DNA of 64,000 bases from Pedobacter sp. Leaf176 (GTDB taxonomy: Bacteria > Bacteroidota > Bacteroidia > Sphingobacteriales > Sphingobacteriaceae): the NCBI RefSeq assembly GCF_001424305.1, contig NZ_LMPD01000003.1, forward strand, positions 296,387 to 360,386. Direction: 5' to 3'. Below the pieces are notes generated by a model. The model ran no database searches. It saw nothing but the letters and a program-made list of their open reading frames with translations, and was not told where the DNA came from. Positions 61,922 to 64,000 of the stretch are shown here, one piece after another. Every line of letters starts with the position of its first letter. Position 1 is the first letter of the stretch. The position numbers were made by a program, and so were the translations under genes.

Positions 61922-61936
61922 ACCAAGCTTGTGCCA
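61922..61936 (-). promoter_or_regulatory. Candidate sigma-54 promoter of the permease array
   Basis: On the minus strand TGGCAC (61936-61931) is a perfect -24 element; five bases later TGGT (61925-61922) partly matches the -12 TTGC, keeping its invariant G. Start of transcription would fall near 61911, about 20 bases before the adaptor ATG. A sigma-54 activator gene lies divergently 300 bases away. The -12 mismatches keep this a candidate. Confidence 0.55.
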
Positions 61937-61994
61937 AAGCATTTAAACTCATTTAAACACTTAATAATCAATTTTTTATAAATTTTTGTGCTTT

Positions 61995-62041
61995 TAAACT
62001 GTTCATTATCGAACAGTTTATGTGCGAGAGCGGACAGTTTA
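61995..62041. promoter_or_regulatory. Upstream activator-type inverted and direct repeats
   Basis: TAAACTGTTC (61995-62004), six bases, GAACAGTTTA (62011-62020) is a perfect inverted repeat. A third half-site GGACAGTTTA (62032-62041) repeats the second arm exactly 21 bases, two helical turns, further on. The sites lie about 60-105 bases upstream of the candidate -24 box, the usual place for a sigma-54 enhancer. The likely binder is the NtrC-type regulator encoded next door. Confidence 0.65.
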
Positions 62042-62232
62042 GTTATTTTTGAGGAAGGAAACTCATCCCTGAATCCAATCTACTTGAAGTGAAGGGTTAG
62101 GGAGTAGAAAAAGCAAAGTAGAAAGAAATTTGGTTCCAACTACTTAGCCAAAGTGTTTCTCTTCTCAAAGAGAGAGACAACACAAAGAAAAAATACTTAC
62201 CTTAATAGGGTGAGCTTTTAAAATATAAATTC

Positions 62233-63603
62233 ATGTTAGACGCCACAGTTTTAATCATCGATGACGATGACGACATTCTTTTAAGCGCCCGCTTATTTTT
62301 AAAACAGCAGGTAAAACAAGTGATCACCTGCAAATCGCCTAAAGAAATCAATGTGCTGTTAAGCAAAAACGAAGTTGATATCATTCTGCTCGATATGAAC
62401 TATCAGAAAGGCGCGAGCGATGGCCGCGAAGGTTTGTATTGGCTGGAACATATTTTATCGATAGATAAAGACTATGTTGTTATTCTGATGACTGCTTTTG
62501 GAAATGTAGAACTTGCGGTTAAAGCGATTAAAAAAGGTGCTACCGACTTTATTCTTAAACCTTGGGAAAATGAAAAGCTTTTTGCAACCATTTCTGCGGC
62601 ATCGAAACTCCGTGAATCGACGAGAAAAGTTAAGAAACTGGAGAAAATCCATACTTCACTACATAAAGATATGACCCGCGGTTTCGAGCATATTGTGGGC
62701 GAGGCCGATGGAATAAAACAACTTCAGAATACCTTATTAAAAGTTGCACCCACTGATGCCAACGTTTTAATCCTGGGCGAAAATGGTACAGGCAAGCAGG
62801 TTTTCGCCTACGAAATCCATGGAAATTCGCAGCGCAAAAACCAGGTTTTTATGCATGTAGATTTGGGCTCACTAAATGAAAATCTTTTTGAAAGTGAACT
62901 TTTTGGCTATGCCAAAGGTGCTTTTACGGATGCGAAGGAAGATAAACCAGGCAGATTCGAACTGGCAGACGGTGGGACAATATTTTTGGACGAGATTGGA
63001 AACCTAACTTTGCCACTGCAGGCAAAATTATTGAGTGTTTTACAAAACCGAACGGTTACGCGACTCGGCGAAAGTAAAGAGCGCAAAGTTAATGTTCGGT
63101 TGATTACGGCTACCAATATGCCGTTAAACGAGATGGTTGGTAAAAACACCTTCAGGCAAGATTTACTTTTTAGGATTAATACCGTTGAATTGTTACTGCC
63201 GCCATTAAGAAAACGTGGTGGAGACATATTGTTGCTGGCCAATCATTTTATGCAGGTTTTTAGTTCGAAATACCACAAAGAAACCCGAAGTTTAAGCCAT
63301 AAAGCCGAAGATATTTTACTTAATTATAAATGGCCGGGGAATGTCCGTGAATTGCAACACGTTTTAGAAAGGGCCGTTATTATGAGCGATGGAAATGAAA
63401 TCTCAGAAGAAGACTTACAATTAAGTCCGCAGCGTTTTACACAAAATACCGCCATGCCTGATGAAATGGCACTAGGCGAGATGGAAAAAATGATGGTACA
63501 AAAAGCCATAGATAAACACAAAGGGAATATATCAAAAGCAGCGGCAGAACTCGGTCTAACCCGTGCAGCATTATACAGGAGAATAGAGAAATTCGGGATT
63601 TGA
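62233..63603 (+). CDS. Sigma-54-dependent response regulator (NtrC type)
   Basis: 456 residues. Receiver domain: acidic pocket at D10-D12, phospho-acceptor D54 (IILLDMNY), T87 and K109. AAA+ domain: Walker A GENGTGKQ (182-189), ESELFGYAKGAFTDA (220-234), LDEIGNL and FRQDLLFRINTVEL. C-terminal Fis-type helix-turn-helix: GNISKAAAELGLTRAALYRRI. The sigma-54 contact loop is GAFTDA rather than GAFTGA. It is encoded divergently from the permease array and followed by a sensor kinase, so it should activate the array in response to that kinase. Confidence 0.94.
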   Translation: MLDATVLIIDDDDDILLSARLFLKQQVKQVITCKSPKEINVLLSKNEVDIILLDMNYQKGASDGREGLYWLEHILSIDKDYVVILMTAFGNVELAVKAIKKGATDFILKPWENEKLFATISAASKLRESTRKVKKLEKIHTSLHKDMTRGFEHIVGEADGIKQLQNTLLKVAPTDANVLILGENGTGKQVFAYEIHGNSQRKNQVFMHVDLGSLNENLFESELFGYAKGAFTDAKEDKPGRFELADGGTIFLDEIGNLTLPLQAKLLSVLQNRTVTRLGESKERKVNVRLITATNMPLNEMVGKNTFRQDLLFRINTVELLLPPLRKRGGDILLLANHFMQVFSSKYHKETRSLSHKAEDILLNYKWPGNVRELQHVLERAVIMSDGNEISEEDLQLSPQRFTQNTAMPDEMALGEMEKMMVQKAIDKHKGNISKAAAELGLTRAALYRRIEKFGI

Positions 63604-63693
63604 GCTGAAAGTGAAAAGCTTAAGATTAAAGCTGCACCCCACTTCGATCTCTAAGCTTTGGTCTTTCACCTTTAGTCTTTTAGCTTAAAAAAC

Positions 63694-64000
63694 ATGTTTT
63701 ATAAACGCTTTACTTTTCGTTTGATATCCAGGTTGGTCCTCATCAATCTATTGGGTTACCTCTTATTTTATCTAATTAAAAACACCCAATTGTGGTTTAC
63801 CATTATTGGCGTGAGTTTGATTTTATTGGGCTCTATAATTTCGCTTTATTATTACATTAACGAAATTCGTTCTGATATTAAGCGATTTATTTTAGCTGTA
63901 AAAACCCGCGACCACACACTTAATTTTAAAAATAAAGCCACTAAGGGAAGTTTTCCCGAACTTTATGAATCTTTTGGAGAAATTCTACATGTACACAAAC
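63694..64000 (+). CDS. Membrane sensor histidine kinase, N-terminal part, cut by window edge
   Basis: 102 codons are visible. Two membrane helices (LISRLVLINLLGYLLFYLI and LWFTIIGVSLILLGSIISLYYYI) are separated by only about six residues, so there is almost no periplasmic sensor loop. A cytosolic segment follows (IKRFILAVKTRDHTLNF). The kinase core lies outside the window, so the identification rests on layout: it follows the NtrC-type regulator by 90 bases. A near-absent external loop suggests sensing within the membrane, as in kinases that respond to envelope stress or membrane-active agents. Confidence 0.75.
   Translation, partial: MFYKRFTFRLISRLVLINLLGYLLFYLIKNTQLWFTIIGVSLILLGSIISLYYYINEIRSDIKRFILAVKTRDHTLNFKNKATKGSFPELYESFGEILHVHK

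Noticed and set aside
61891..61971. Longer start for the adaptor gene at 61971
   Set aside because: The added 27 residues are unlike adaptors, and the candidate sigma-54 promoter lies inside this stretch; the membrane anchor begins properly after 61890.

Overview
The window looks like a chromosome segment from a Bacteroidota bacterium, most likely Sphingobacteriaceae (Pedobacter-like). The evidence is AT-rich DNA, several candidate promoters of the Bacteroidota type (TTTG, about 19 bases, TAnnTTTG), a short primary sigma factor, DUF6266, DUF2975 and DUF3822 family proteins, the linked tig/clpP/clpX genes, and many intergenic repeats of the type common in that family. Assignments are from reading the sequence; no database search was run.

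Layout. 1-2.6 kb: an efflux locus (TetR regulator, TolC-like outer membrane protein, HlyD adaptor cut by the window edge) with a palindromic operator at two promoters. 2.7-8.9 kb: an accessory region ending at tRNA-Leu(GAG). It holds a glycosidase remnant, a frameshifted DUF6119 gene, a tightly coupled three-gene module of unknown function, and a decayed duplicate of the tRNA. 9-20 kb: housekeeping and conserved genes (DUF6266, metallo-hydrolase, RecD-like helicase, a DACNV/DisA-like protein, DUF3822-rsmD, coaD, an ECF sigma factor with a membrane partner, dprA). 20-29 kb: a coupled preATP-grasp/HAD/S41 operon, lolD with an amplified 3' end, a membrane-protein operon with a winged-helix regulator, and sucC. 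29-39 kb: three tandem DUF2975 genes with an XRE regulator, the primary sigma factor, an ABC pair, AMP nucleosidase, tig/clpP/clpX interrupted by a four-helix-bundle gene, and tRNA-Leu(UAG).

39-64 kb is the most striking part. A minus-strand array encodes a HlyD adaptor, a MacB-type ATPase, seven tandem ~790-residue MacB/FtsX permeases and a second ATPase, with an S41 peptidase and a metal-receptor protein downstream. A sigma-54 activator (NtrC type) and a sensor kinase are divergent. The shared intergenic region carries a candidate sigma-54 promoter with inverted and direct repeats placed like an upstream activator site. The permeases fall into three sequence types in the order A1-B-A2, A1-B-A2, B. 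A 13-codon remnant of one more permease lies between the second and third. The likely logic is a kinase/activator pair that switches on a multi-permease efflux or envelope-stress system sharing one or two ATPases and one adaptor.
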